Positions 48,900 through 56,626 of a DNA stretch of 64,000 bases are shown here, one piece after another. Source of the stretch: Pelomonas sp047654785. Its GTDB lineage: Bacteria > Pseudomonadota > Gammaproteobacteria > Burkholderiales > Burkholderiaceae_C. Where the stretch lies: assembly GCF_047654785.1 (NCBI RefSeq), contig NZ_JASGKQ010000003.1, forward strand, positions 868,001 to 932,000, in the 5' to 3' direction. The notes below the pieces were generated by a model. That model was not told the DNA's origin. It ran no database searches and was given only the letters and a program-made list of their open reading frames with translations. Position numbers and translations under genes: made by a program. Every line of letters starts with the position of its first letter. Position 1 is the first letter of the stretch.

Positions 48900-49205
48900 T
48901 CAGGGCGGCGGGGCCGACGCGCTTTCTGCAGGCGCGGCGTCCGCGCCGAACGGCTGCCCGGCCACCCGCAGCCCGGCCGCCGACAACTTTCTCGCGGTGG
49001 CGGCCTTGATGCCGGGCACCCGTTTCATCAGGTCGGCCCAGTCCGCGAACGGCCGCGCATCCAGCAGCCGCTGCGCCAGCGCCGGGCCGACGCCGGGCAG
49101 GGATTCGAGCCGTGCGCGGCTGGCGGTGTTGGCGTCCACGTCCACGTCCGCGGCCTGCGCGAAGGCGGGCGCCGCCGCCCACAGCAGCAGCGCGCGGCGC
49201 CTCAT
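48900..49205 (-). CDS. Small secreted helix-hairpin-helix protein (ComEA-like)
   Basis: A 101-residue protein with signal peptide MRRRALLLWAAAPAFAQA and a pair of helix-hairpin-helix motifs (DVDANTASRARLESLPGVGP, then ALAQRLLDARPFADWADLMK and VPGIKAATARKL). The fold binds DNA non-specifically; ComEA proteins take part in DNA uptake. The C-terminal tail is Ala/Pro-rich. Its ATG overlaps the stop of the ABC exporter gene by four bases (ATGA), so the two are coupled although no functional link is known. Confidence 0.78.
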   Translation of the reverse strand: MRRRALLLWAAAPAFAQAADVDVDANTASRARLESLPGVGPALAQRLLDARPFADWADLMKRVPGIKAATARKLSAAGLRVAGQPFGADAAPAESASAPPP

Positions 49206-50938
49206 GGCTGGCCCGCCTGCGCGCGCACCATGGCCGCGTAGGCGCCGTCGCGGGCGATCAGCTCGGCGTGCGTGCCCGTCTCCACCAGCCGGCCGGCGCC
49301 CAGCACGTGGATGGCGTCGGCGTCGCGGATGGTGGACAGCCGGTGGGCGATCACGATCAGCGTCTTGCGCCCCGACCACGCCGCCAGCGCCTGCTGCACG
49401 GCGCGCTCGCTCTCGGTGTCCAGCGCCGAGGTGGCCTCGTCGAAGATCCAGACCGGCGCGTCCTTGTACAGCGCCCGCGCGATGGCCAGGCGCTGGCGCT
49501 GGCCGCCGGAGAGCTTGCTGCCGTTGGCGCCGACGAAGCTGTCCACGCCCTCGGGCAGCGTCTGCACGAAGTCCCACAGGTGGGCGGCGCGCAGCGCGGC
49601 CTCGAGCCGCGCGTCATTACGGGTTTGTGCGTAGGCGACGTTGTTGGCGATGGAGTCGTCGAACAGCACGATGTCCTGCGACACGACGGCGAACTGCCGG
49701 CGCAGGCTCAGGCGCGTCAGCGTCTCGATGTCCTGGCCGTCCAGCAGCACGCGGCCCGCGTCCGGCCGGCCGAAGCCCAGCAGCAGGTGGACGATGGAAC
49801 TCTTGCCGGCGCCGGATGCGCCCACCAGCGCCGTCGTCTTGCCGGCGGCGAAGTGCAGGTCCAGCCCGTCCAGCGCCGGCTGGGCGGCGCCGGGGTAGGT
49901 CAGGCGCACGCCTTCCATGGTGATGTCACCCTGCGCGGGCTGCGTGAGTTCGCGGGTGCCGGCGTCCGCCTCCTTGGGCGCATCCATCAGCTCGAAGCAG
50001 CCCTTGGCGATGACGCCCGCACGCGTCAGCGGCGCGGCGAGGTCGGACAGGTGGCGCATGCGCGAGGTCAGCAGCAGCAGCGCGGCGACGAACTCGGCGA
50101 AGGCCTGCACGCCGGTGCCGTCGGCCCGCGCCTGCCACAGCGCCACGCAGATGATGAAGGACAGGCCCACGCTGGCCACCAGTTGCGACATCGGCTGCGC
50201 CAGCGCGGCGGCGGTGGCCGTCTTCAGGTTGTTGCGGCGCACCTCGTGCGCCACGGCCGCGAAGCGCTCGCGCTCGTGCGCGCCGGCGCCGAACTGCCGC
50301 ACCACCCGCCAGGCGCGCGCCAGGTCGTCCACCTTGTTGACGAGCAGCAGCTGCGAGTCGTAGGAGCGCGTGGCCATCAGCCGCATGCGCTGGTTGACCT
50401 TCTTCATGACGACGGCCATCAGCGGCGTGACGACCAGGCTGAGCAGCGTCAGCTGCCAGTTCAGGTAGAAGAGATAGCCCAGCATGGCCAGCGCCGGCAG
50501 GCCGTCGCGCAGCACGCTCACGCCCACGTCGCCGGTGAGCTGCAGGATCTGCTGCGGATCGTTGACGATCTTGCTGACCGCCGTGCCCGGCTGCATGCGC
50601 GTGTAGACCTGGGCGTCCAGCCGCAGCAGCGCGTTGACCAGCGCGGCGCGGAAGTCCATCACGCTGCGCGTGAACGTCCAGTGGAAGAGGTATTGGCCCG
50701 CAAAGCCGAACAGGCCCCGCACCAGGTACAGGCCGATCAGCACGGCCGGCACCATCCACAGCGGGAAGGCGTCCTGCGCGAAGCCCTCGCCGAAGGCATA
50801 GCCGATCAGCTTGGGGATCATCGGCTCGGTGCAAGCGGCGCCGACGTAGGCCAGCACGGTCAGCACGGCGCCCCAGCGGTGCGGATAGACGAATTCGCCC
50901 AGGCGGCGGGCGACGGAGGCGGGGGCGTCGGAAGGCAT
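49202..50938 (-). CDS. MsbA-type ABC exporter (fused permease-ATPase)
   Basis: A 578-residue half-transporter. Six membrane helices occupy residues about 1-310. The ATPase has Walker A GASGAGKSS, signature LSGGQRQRLAIARAL, Walker B VWIFDEATSALDTES and the switch His in VIAHRLSTI. MsbA flips lipid A-core from the inner to the outer leaflet of the inner membrane; the length, fused form and nearby Kdo/LPS genes favour this but other lipid exporters look alike. The ATG at 50938 (MPSDAPASVARRL) is preferred to a start 11 codons earlier. It is divergent from the GT4 gene over 62 nt. Confidence 0.85.
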   Translation of the reverse strand: MPSDAPASVARRLGEFVYPHRWGAVLTVLAYVGAACTEPMIPKLIGYAFGEGFAQDAFPLWMVPAVLIGLYLVRGLFGFAGQYLFHWTFTRSVMDFRAALVNALLRLDAQVYTRMQPGTAVSKIVNDPQQILQLTGDVGVSVLRDGLPALAMLGYLFYLNWQLTLLSLVVTPLMAVVMKKVNQRMRLMATRSYDSQLLLVNKVDDLARAWRVVRQFGAGAHERERFAAVAHEVRRNNLKTATAAALAQPMSQLVASVGLSFIICVALWQARADGTGVQAFAEFVAALLLLTSRMRHLSDLAAPLTRAGVIAKGCFELMDAPKEADAGTRELTQPAQGDITMEGVRLTYPGAAQPALDGLDLHFAAGKTTALVGASGAGKSSIVHLLLGFGRPDAGRVLLDGQDIETLTRLSLRRQFAVVSQDIVLFDDSIANNVAYAQTRNDARLEAALRAAHLWDFVQTLPEGVDSFVGANGSKLSGGQRQRLAIARALYKDAPVWIFDEATSALDTESERAVQQALAAWSGRKTLIVIAHRLSTIRDADAIHVLGAGRLVETGTHAELIARDGAYAAMVRAQAGQP

Positions 50939-50986
50939 GGGGCGCGATTGTCGTCGGTGTCCGGCCGCCACCTTTGCGACGCTTCC

Positions 50987-50992
50987 TATACT
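50987..50992 (+). promoter_or_regulatory. -10-like box 8 nt before the GT4 gene
   Basis: TATACT lies eight bases before the ATG at 51001, with no Shine-Dalgarno between them. Confidence 0.4.
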
Positions 50993-51000
50993 GCCGCGCC

Positions 51001-52122
51001 ATGAATTCGCCAGTGCCTCGGGTCGCCGTGCCGGGCAGCAGCGGCCGGCGCCGCGTGCTGCATTTCGTCACCGGTGGTTTTTCCGGCGCCACGCAGGTGG
51101 CCGTGGATTTGTGCCGCGCTTCGATGCGCGGTGGCGCCATCGATCCCGTCCTGGTATTGCGGCGCAAGCGCCATACCGACCTGCAGCGCGTGCAGGCCTT
51201 GCGCGACGAGGGGCTGGATGTGCGCCTGGTGCCCGGGTGGGCCCATCTGGCGACGATCTGGGCCTTGCTGCGGCTGTGCCGGCGGCTGGCGCCGGACGTG
51301 CTGGTGGCGCACGGCTTTCCCGAGCACCTGTTGGGCCGTTGGGCCGGCCTGTGGGCGGGCGTGTCGGCGCTGGTGCAGGTGGAGCACAACTCGCGCGAGC
51401 GCTATACGCCGTGGCGGCTGTGGCAGGCGCGCCGATTGGCCGCCCACACCGCCCGGCTGGTGGGGGTCTCGGAGGGCGTGCGCCAGCGGCTGCTGGCGCT
51501 GGGCATGCCGGCGGCGTCGACATTGGCGATTCCGAACGGCATCGAGTTGGCGCGCTTCGCGGCTGCGGCGGCGCAGCCGTTCGAGGCGCGCGAACCGGGC
51601 GTGATCATGTCGGCTCGTTTTGCGCGCCAGAAGGACCAGCCGACGCTGATCCGCGCCATGGCGCTGCTGCGCGACCGGGGTCTCACGCCACCGCTGTATC
51701 TGGCCGGTAGCGGTGCGCCCGGCTGGCTGCGGCGCAGCGAGGCGCTGGTGCGCGAACTCGGCCTGACGAACGTGCAGTTCCTGGGCCATGTGCGTGACCT
51801 GCCCGAGCGGCTGATGGCCGCACGGATCTTCGTGCTGTCCACGCATTGGGAGGGCATGCCGCTGGCCCTGGTCGAAGGCATGGCTGCCGGCTGCGCTTGC
51901 GTGACCACGGCCGTGCCCGGCACGCAAGGGCTGCTCGATGGCGGCTGCGGTGTGGTCGTGCCCGAGGGTGATGCGGCCGCGATGGCCGATGCCCTCGAGC
52001 GCCTGCTGCGCGAACCGGCTCATGCCGCGGCCCTCGGCCGCGCGGCGCGCGAACGCGCCGTGGCCGAGTTCGGCGTCCAGCACATGACGGCGCGCTACGA
52101 CGCCTTGCTGCTGTCACTCTGA
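51001..52122 (+). CDS. GT4-family glycosyltransferase
   Basis: A 373-residue cytosolic GT-B glycosyltransferase. The N-terminal domain has VLHFVTGGFSGATQVAVDLC and VLVAHGFPEHLLGRWAGLWA. The C-terminal donor domain has IPNGIELARF, then IMSARFARQKDQPTLIRAMA, FLGHVRDLPERLMAARIFVL and STHWEGMPLALVEGMAAGCA, the E-x7-E type donor site. Members transfer sugars to lipid-linked or lipopolysaccharide acceptors. Codon use is slightly less GC-extreme than in surrounding housekeeping genes. Its neighbours (MsbA-type exporter, Kdo hydroxylase, other glycosyltransferases) point to LPS core or O-antigen assembly. Confidence 0.88.
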   Translation: MNSPVPRVAVPGSSGRRRVLHFVTGGFSGATQVAVDLCRASMRGGAIDPVLVLRRKRHTDLQRVQALRDEGLDVRLVPGWAHLATIWALLRLCRRLAPDVLVAHGFPEHLLGRWAGLWAGVSALVQVEHNSRERYTPWRLWQARRLAAHTARLVGVSEGVRQRLLALGMPAASTLAIPNGIELARFAAAAAQPFEAREPGVIMSARFARQKDQPTLIRAMALLRDRGLTPPLYLAGSGAPGWLRRSEALVRELGLTNVQFLGHVRDLPERLMAARIFVLSTHWEGMPLALVEGMAAGCACVTTAVPGTQGLLDGGCGVVVPEGDAAAMADALERLLREPAHAAALGRAARERAVAEFGVQHMTARYDALLLSL

Positions 52123-52135
52123 GCGCACGCGTCGA

Positions 52136-52990
52136 TCAGGTTGCGCGCTCCAGCCAGTGCCGGATCGGGCGTCCGAGGCCGGCGAGCATGCGCTGCCCGA
52201 AGCTGCGGACATGCCTTTGCTCGAAGGTGCGCCGCCACCAGGCCGAGTCCTTCAGATCCGGAGCGAGGCGGCGCACCAGCGCCATGCACTGCTCGCGCAG
52301 CTGGGCCTTTTCCTCGTCGCCGGTCAGGCCGTTGCGATAGCGCCGGCCCGCGCCCGTGGAGATCGGGCGCATATGGCTGGCCACGACGCCGTTGACCAGC
52401 GCCACGTGGTCCATGCCCGTGAGCTTCTGCACGGTGGTCATCGCGTACTTGTCGATGCCGTAGGACGAGATCCTGCCTTCGTAGAGTTCACGCCCGGCCA
52501 TGAACAGCGGCGTGCGGTAGAAGGGCATCATGACCTCGACCCAGTCGACCGGCAGCAGCAGGCGATCACCCTGGCGCAGCGTCCATCGATGGCCCCAATG
52601 GCAATCGTGCGCGAGGACGGGCGCGAAGCTGTCCAGGGCGGCGACGCGGGCCACGTGCAGCAGCCGGTTGATGTCGCTGATGGACAGCAGGATGTCGTCG
52701 TCGATCAGTGCGACGTATTCGGGCCAGACCTCCAGCGCCTCCAGATGGGCCGCCATGATCTGATAGATGTCGCCCTTGCATTCCGTCTTGTGGGCCATGA
52801 CGCTGCAATCCACGCCGGCCACTTGCAGCCGCTCGTCCTGGCAGCGCCCCGTGTAGTCGAAGACCAGGAAACGAAACTGTGGCGTGGTGTCGAGGTGGAC
52901 CATCCGCAGCGGCAGGTCGTCGCCGTCCCAGGAGACGAGAACCAGCGGGAGGTCGGTGCAGGGGCGGGAATCGGTCGGTAGGGCGGGCAT
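52136..52990 (-). CDS. Probable GT-A glycosyltransferase-like protein
   Basis: A 284-residue soluble protein that I do not recognise with certainty. The N-terminus LVLVSWDGDDLPLRMVHLDT is followed by a nucleotide-sugar-like Asp cluster in VALIDDDILLSISDINRLLH, which resembles the DxD metal site of GT-A enzymes. HDCHWGHRWTLRQ and SSYGIDKYAMTTVQKLTGMD resemble acceptor-side segments of DUF707/GT-A-type proteins. No membrane segment is seen. It is convergent with the GT4 gene (13 nt) and divergent from kdoO (22 nt). A role in surface glycan synthesis is inferred from place and the Asp motif. Confidence 0.55.
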   Translation of the reverse strand: MPALPTDSRPCTDLPLVLVSWDGDDLPLRMVHLDTTPQFRFLVFDYTGRCQDERLQVAGVDCSVMAHKTECKGDIYQIMAAHLEALEVWPEYVALIDDDILLSISDINRLLHVARVAALDSFAPVLAHDCHWGHRWTLRQGDRLLLPVDWVEVMMPFYRTPLFMAGRELYEGRISSYGIDKYAMTTVQKLTGMDHVALVNGVVASHMRPISTGAGRRYRNGLTGDEEKAQLREQCMALVRRLAPDLKDSAWWRRTFEQRHVRSFGQRMLAGLGRPIRHWLERAT

Positions 52991-53000
52991 GTGGGGTGAT

Positions 53001-53006
53001 GATAAT
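53001..53006 (+). promoter_or_regulatory. -10-like box 6 nt before kdoO
   Basis: GATAAT is followed after TACCGC by the ATG at 53013, again with no Shine-Dalgarno. The box lies in the 22-nt gap between two divergent start codons. Confidence 0.45.
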
Positions 53007-53012
53007 TACCGC

Positions 53013-53888
53013 ATGAGTGAGCAGATCCTTCACGTTCCCGGCAGTGACTGGCAGTCTGCGCCCCCGGATGCACCGTCGCTGATTGCGGCCCTCGAAGCGG
53101 GCAAGGTGCTGTATTTCCACCAGCTGCCCTTCGCGGTGACGCCGCAGGAGCGCGACCGCCTGTTCACGCCCGAGATCCGCGATCCCAAGTCGCGCAACAT
53201 CAGCTTCAACGCCCAAGGACGCCTGGCGGGTGCCGTCGGCGATGCGGGCACGCTGGCCTTGCTGGCCGGCATGCTCGGGCGTTTCCGCGAGCAGGCGCTG
53301 CAGCTGGTCCACGGCCTGCTGCCACGCTACGTGCCTGCGCTGCGCGTGGCGCCGACGAGCTTTCGCCCCGGCCAGGTCGAGTCGCGCGTACAGAGCTGGC
53401 GTGCGGATGACCGCCGGCTGCATGTCGATGCCTTTCCCTCGCGGCCCAACTATGGCGAGCGCATCCTGCGCGTGTTTGCCAACGTGAACCCGGATGGCCA
53501 GCCGCGGGTGTGGCGCGTCGGCGAGTCCTTCGAGGCCATCGCCGAGCGCTTCGTGCCGCGGGCCAAGCCCTATTCGGCCTGGCAGGCCAAGGCCTTGCAG
53601 TGGCTGCATGTGACGAAGTCCTTTCGCAGCGAGTACGACCACCTGATGCTCCAGCTGCACGACGGCATGAAGCGCGACCTGGACTATCAGCGTGACTGCC
53701 CCCAGGTGACCATGCCGTTCGCTGCGGGCTCCGTCTGGGTGTGCTTCTCCGATCAGACGGCGCATGCGGTGATGGCAGGGCAGTACATGATGGAGCAGAC
53801 GCTGCACCTGCCGGCGGACAAGCAGTACGACCCGGCGGCCAGCCCACTCGGGATTCTTCAGCGGGTCACCGGGAGGGCCCTGGTCTGA
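53013..53888 (+). CDS. kdoO: Kdo 3-hydroxylase family dioxygenase
   Basis: A 291-residue iron/2-oxoglutarate oxygenase. The iron ligands are visible as RRLHVDAFPSRPNYGERILR (H-x-D) and SDQTAHAVMAGQYMMEQTLH (distal His). SPKSRNIS-like DPKSRNISFNAQGRL and the Kdo-hydroxylase ending KQYDPAASPLGILQRVTGR match the KdoO family known from Burkholderia and Yersinia, which converts Kdo in the LPS inner core to Ko by adding a 3-hydroxyl. This can strengthen resistance to some antibiotics. The ATG at 53013 starts MSEQILHVPGSDW; it lies six bases behind a GATAAT. Confidence 0.87.
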   Translation: MSEQILHVPGSDWQSAPPDAPSLIAALEAGKVLYFHQLPFAVTPQERDRLFTPEIRDPKSRNISFNAQGRLAGAVGDAGTLALLAGMLGRFREQALQLVHGLLPRYVPALRVAPTSFRPGQVESRVQSWRADDRRLHVDAFPSRPNYGERILRVFANVNPDGQPRVWRVGESFEAIAERFVPRAKPYSAWQAKALQWLHVTKSFRSEYDHLMLQLHDGMKRDLDYQRDCPQVTMPFAAGSVWVCFSDQTAHAVMAGQYMMEQTLHLPADKQYDPAASPLGILQRVTGRALV

Positions 53889-53913
53889 CCGCTCCCCGTT
53901 GAGGGGGGGCGGT
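53888..53913. terminator. Hairpin between kdoO and the convergent glycosyltransferase
   Basis: ACCGC-T-CCCC (53888-53897) pairs with GGGG...GCGGT (to 53913) around GTTGA. No T run follows. The rest of the 134-nt gap is GC-rich with no recognisable gene. Confidence 0.4.
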
Positions 53914-54022
53914 TCGCAGCCGGGCGGGCCGGGCGCGCCGGGCGCGCAGTGGGGCCGTGAGAGGCTGAATACCGGGTTCAGCGCCCAGCCGCATGTCGCC
54001 CAACTCGGCGCCGGCCTGCGGC

Positions 54023-54760
54023 TCACTCTTTCCAGTGCTCGGCGATCCACGGCGCGGGGCGGGCGTGGCGCCAGTTGCCCTGCGAGCGGCCGACCAGCGC
54101 GTCCGGCGGGTTCATCACGCCGTGGAAGACCAGCACGCGCGCGCCTTGCGGGATGAAGGGGTCGCGCCAGAAGCTGGTCGGCCAGACCGGCAGGCAGTGG
54201 TATTTGTAGCTCGCGCACCAGTCGCGCGGCCAGTAGCCGAGCTTGCCCTGGTCGGCGAGGAAGTGGCTGAGGTATTCCTGCTCGTTGCGGTATTTGGCAC
54301 GTACCTCGTCCTGGTGGGCGACGAAGTGGGCCAGCACGTCGGCATGCGCGCCGATGCGGAAGCGGTAGACCGAGGAGTTGCCGGTCACGCGCCAGGGCCG
54401 CTTCCAGTCCTTGATGATGAGGAAGTCGCCGGGCAGCTCGAAGAAGGGCGTCATGTCGCCGACGATGACCACGTCCAGGTCCAGGAACAGCGCCGTGCCT
54501 TGCAGGCCGAACAGGTCGGCCTGGTAGGTGCCGAGCTTCTTCCAGCCGCCGTCGCGCTTGCCCTGGGCGGCGTGCGTCTCGGGCAGCGGCAGGCATTCGA
54601 CCTCGGGGCGGATGCCGGCCCTGTCGTCGGTGAAGCAGACGAAGCGGAACGGGCCGAGCAGGTGGCGCGCCGTCATGCCGTAGAGGCGGTTGACGTATTC
54701 GGGGCCGTACTTGCTGCCCCATTTCATGCAGATGACGAAGCGGTCGTCGGTGGCTGTCAT
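54023..54760 (-). CDS. GT-A glycosyltransferase-like protein (DxD motif)
   Basis: A 245-residue soluble protein. DRFVICMKWGSKYGPEYVNR opens the nucleotide-sugar fold, RFVCFTDDRAGI follows, and TALFLDLDVVIVGDMTPFF carries the D-x-D metal-binding motif of GT-A enzymes. The later DWCASYKYHCLPVWPTSFWR is typical of a family of short sugar transferases in LPS and capsule loci. The ATG at 54760 shares one base with the lapB stop (TGATG), so it is translated behind lapA-lapB. An upstream in-frame start at 54820 would extend into lapB and is not needed. Confidence 0.78.
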   Translation of the reverse strand: MTATDDRFVICMKWGSKYGPEYVNRLYGMTARHLLGPFRFVCFTDDRAGIRPEVECLPLPETHAAQGKRDGGWKKLGTYQADLFGLQGTALFLDLDVVIVGDMTPFFELPGDFLIIKDWKRPWRVTGNSSVYRFRIGAHADVLAHFVAHQDEVRAKYRNEQEYLSHFLADQGKLGYWPRDWCASYKYHCLPVWPTSFWRDPFIPQGARVLVFHGVMNPPDALVGRSQGNWRHARPAPWIAEHWKE

Positions 54761-55917
54761 CAGGCGAGTTCCTCGATGGGGTGCGGCGGGTAGCTGTCCC
54801 AGTTCAGGCAACCCGGGCATTGCCAGAAATAGTGGGCGGCCTCGAAGCCGCAGGCGGCGCAGCGGTAGCGCTGCAGCGGCCGGGCGGCCTTGTCCAGCGC
54901 CTGGATCATCGGCGCGGCCTCGTCGGCGGGCAGGGCCGGGGCGTTGAGCTTGAGCAGTTCGGCGGCGGCCGACAGCGTGGGCTGTTCACGCAAGTGGGCG
55001 GCCAGGCGCTCGCGATGTGCGCAGGCGTCGGGGCCGGGCTGCAGCGCCGAGAGCGCGCGCAGCAGCGCCATGCTGGGCGCGCGCTGGTACTGCTCGGCCA
55101 GCAGCGCGACGGCGCGCTCCGGCTGGCCGAGGGCCTGGGCGGCGGCGGCGCAGTCGGCGGCGACGAGGTTGAAGGCCGGCGGGTTCGCGGCCAGCAGCTG
55201 GGTGAACGCGGCCAGCGCGCCGTCCGGCAGGCCGGCCTTCAGCAGCAACTGGCCCTGCAGCACGTAGGCACGCGCGGCTTCTGGCGCGCGGCGCTGGGCC
55301 TGGCCGAGCAGCGCCTGCGCGAGGTCGGCATGGCCTTGCGATTGCGCGACGAGCGCCTGCTCGCACAGGTAGTGCGCGATGCGGCCGGAGAAGGAGCCGG
55401 TGCCGGCCGCCTCCAGCTCGGCGGCGACCTCGGCGGCCTTGGACCAGTCGCGCGAGCGCTCGTACAGCGACAGCAGCGCCAGGCGCGCCTCACGCTCGAA
55501 GGCGGTGCCGCGCAGCGCGGCGTAGGCGGCCTCGGCGCGGTCGAACAGGCCGGCCTTGAAGAAGTCCTGCGCCAGCTCGTGCTGGGCGCGTTCGCGGTCG
55601 GCGCGGGGCAGGTCGCCGCGGCGCAGCAGGTGCTCGTGCACGCGCACCGCGCGCTCGGTCTCGCCGCGGCGGCGGAACAGGCTGCCGAGCGCGAAGTGCA
55701 GCTCGGAGGTGTCGGGGTCGTTCTGGACGGCCTCGATGAAGGCGTCGATGGCCTTGTCCTGCTGTTCGTTCAGCAGCAGGTTCAGGCCTTTGAAGTAGGC
55801 CTTGGGCGATTCACGCTGCTCCAGCTTCCATTGCCGCGAATCGAGTTTGGACGCCAGCCAGCCGAGCACGAAGACGACGGGCAGGACGAACAGCAGCCAG
55901 CGCGGGTCAAACTCCAT
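54760..55917 (-). CDS. lapB: LapB (YciM), LPS assembly regulator
   Basis: A 385-residue protein. An N-terminal membrane anchor (RWLLFVLPVVFVLGWLASKL) precedes seven or more TPR units, for example AYFKGLNLLLNEQQDKAIDA and LHFALGSLFRRRGETERAVR. The C-terminal rubredoxin-like metal site is intact: YRCAACGFEA and WQCPGCLNWDSYPP. LapB brings LpxC to FtsH for degradation and so balances LPS against phospholipid synthesis. The ATG lies within the last codons of lapA (11-nt overlap). Confidence 0.95.
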   Translation of the reverse strand: MEFDPRWLLFVLPVVFVLGWLASKLDSRQWKLEQRESPKAYFKGLNLLLNEQQDKAIDAFIEAVQNDPDTSELHFALGSLFRRRGETERAVRVHEHLLRRGDLPRADRERAQHELAQDFFKAGLFDRAEAAYAALRGTAFEREARLALLSLYERSRDWSKAAEVAAELEAAGTGSFSGRIAHYLCEQALVAQSQGHADLAQALLGQAQRRAPEAARAYVLQGQLLLKAGLPDGALAAFTQLLAANPPAFNLVAADCAAAAQALGQPERAVALLAEQYQRAPSMALLRALSALQPGPDACAHRERLAAHLREQPTLSAAAELLKLNAPALPADEAAPMIQALDKAARPLQRYRCAACGFEAAHYFWQCPGCLNWDSYPPHPIEELA

Positions 55918-56200
55918 CTTGGTGGGCGGCGTAGGGCGTGGCGGGGGCGTCGGGCGCCGGTGCGCCGGGCAGGGGCTCGATGCGTTGCGCGGCGCGGCGG
56001 TGGCGCCACCAGGCCGGCACCATGGCGAGCACGCCGAACGCGGCGCCGAGGCCGAAGGCCAGCAGCACGACGATGACCAGCGGCGCATGCCATTCGTGGC
56101 CGAAGAACCAGCGCACGACGGCCTCGTGGCTGTTGTTCAGCGCGAACGCGAACAGCGTGAAGAAGAGTAGGGCCCGCAGGAGCCAGACAAGGGTGCGCAT
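55907..56200 (-). CDS. lapA: LapA, LPS assembly protein A domain (DUF1049)
   Basis: A 97-residue inner-membrane protein with two helices (VWLLRALLFFTLFAFALNNS and PLVIVVLLAFGLGAAFGVLA) separated by the VVRWFFGHEW loop typical of DUF1049. It partners LapB in coordinating LPS assembly. It overlaps lapB and follows ihfB by 16 nt on the same strand, as in many proteobacteria. Confidence 0.92.
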   Translation of the reverse strand: MRTLVWLLRALLFFTLFAFALNNSHEAVVRWFFGHEWHAPLVIVVLLAFGLGAAFGVLAMVPAWWRHRRAAQRIEPLPGAPAPDAPATPYAAHQDGV

Positions 56201-56216
56201 GGCCCGGGATTTTGCG

Positions 56217-56513
56217 TCACTCGGTGACGGGAAGGTTCTCGTCCACGGCTTCGCGCAGCGCCTTGCCGGGCTTGAAGTGGGGGGCGAGCTTCTCGGGGAT
56301 CATGACCCGCTCGCCGCTGCGCGGGTTGCGGCCCACGCGGGGCGGGCGGCGGCTGATCGAGAAGCTGCCGAAGCCCCGGATCTCGATGCGGTGGCCGCGC
56401 GCGAGCGCGTCGCTCATCGCGTCGAGGATGGTCTTGACCGCGAACTCGGTGTCGCGCTGGGTCAGTTGGCCAAAGCGTTCGGCGAGCACGGCGACGAGGT
56501 CGGAGCGGGTCAT
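56217..56513 (-). CDS. ihfB: IHF beta subunit
   Basis: A 98-residue DNA-bending protein. MTRSDLVAVLAERFGQLTQR, GHRIEIRGFGSFSISRRPPR and the beta-arm RNPRSGERVMIPEKLAPHFK (with the intercalating proline) identify the HU/IHF family; position between rpsA and lapA identifies the beta subunit. It forms a heterodimer with IhfA and shapes DNA in transcription, replication and recombination. Confidence 0.95.
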   Translation of the reverse strand: MTRSDLVAVLAERFGQLTQRDTEFAVKTILDAMSDALARGHRIEIRGFGSFSISRRPPRVGRNPRSGERVMIPEKLAPHFKPGKALREAVDENLPVTE

Positions 56514-56584
56514 GGCGGAGCTTTGCGGGAGTCGAAATTGAAACAGGCCCGCTGGCGGGGCCGGCGAGCCTGTCTTGGAGCATA

Positions 56585-56613
56585 CCCGGCCCCGGCGAGG
56601 CGCCGGAGCCGGG
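56585..56613 (-). terminator. Strong GC hairpin after rpsA
   Basis: On the minus strand CCCGGC-T-CCGGCG pairs with CGCCGG-G-GCCGGG around CCT. It lies 14 nt after the rpsA stop in the 113-nt gap to ihfB. There is no T run, so termination may be partial. Confidence 0.5.
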
Positions 56614-56626
56614 CGGGGCAGCCAGA

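Noticed and set aside
52884..53012. An upstream extension of the Kdo hydroxylase by 43 residues.
   Set aside because: It would overlap the divergent gene, is Arg/Ser/Gly-rich without similarity, and the conserved protein begins at the ATG at 53013.
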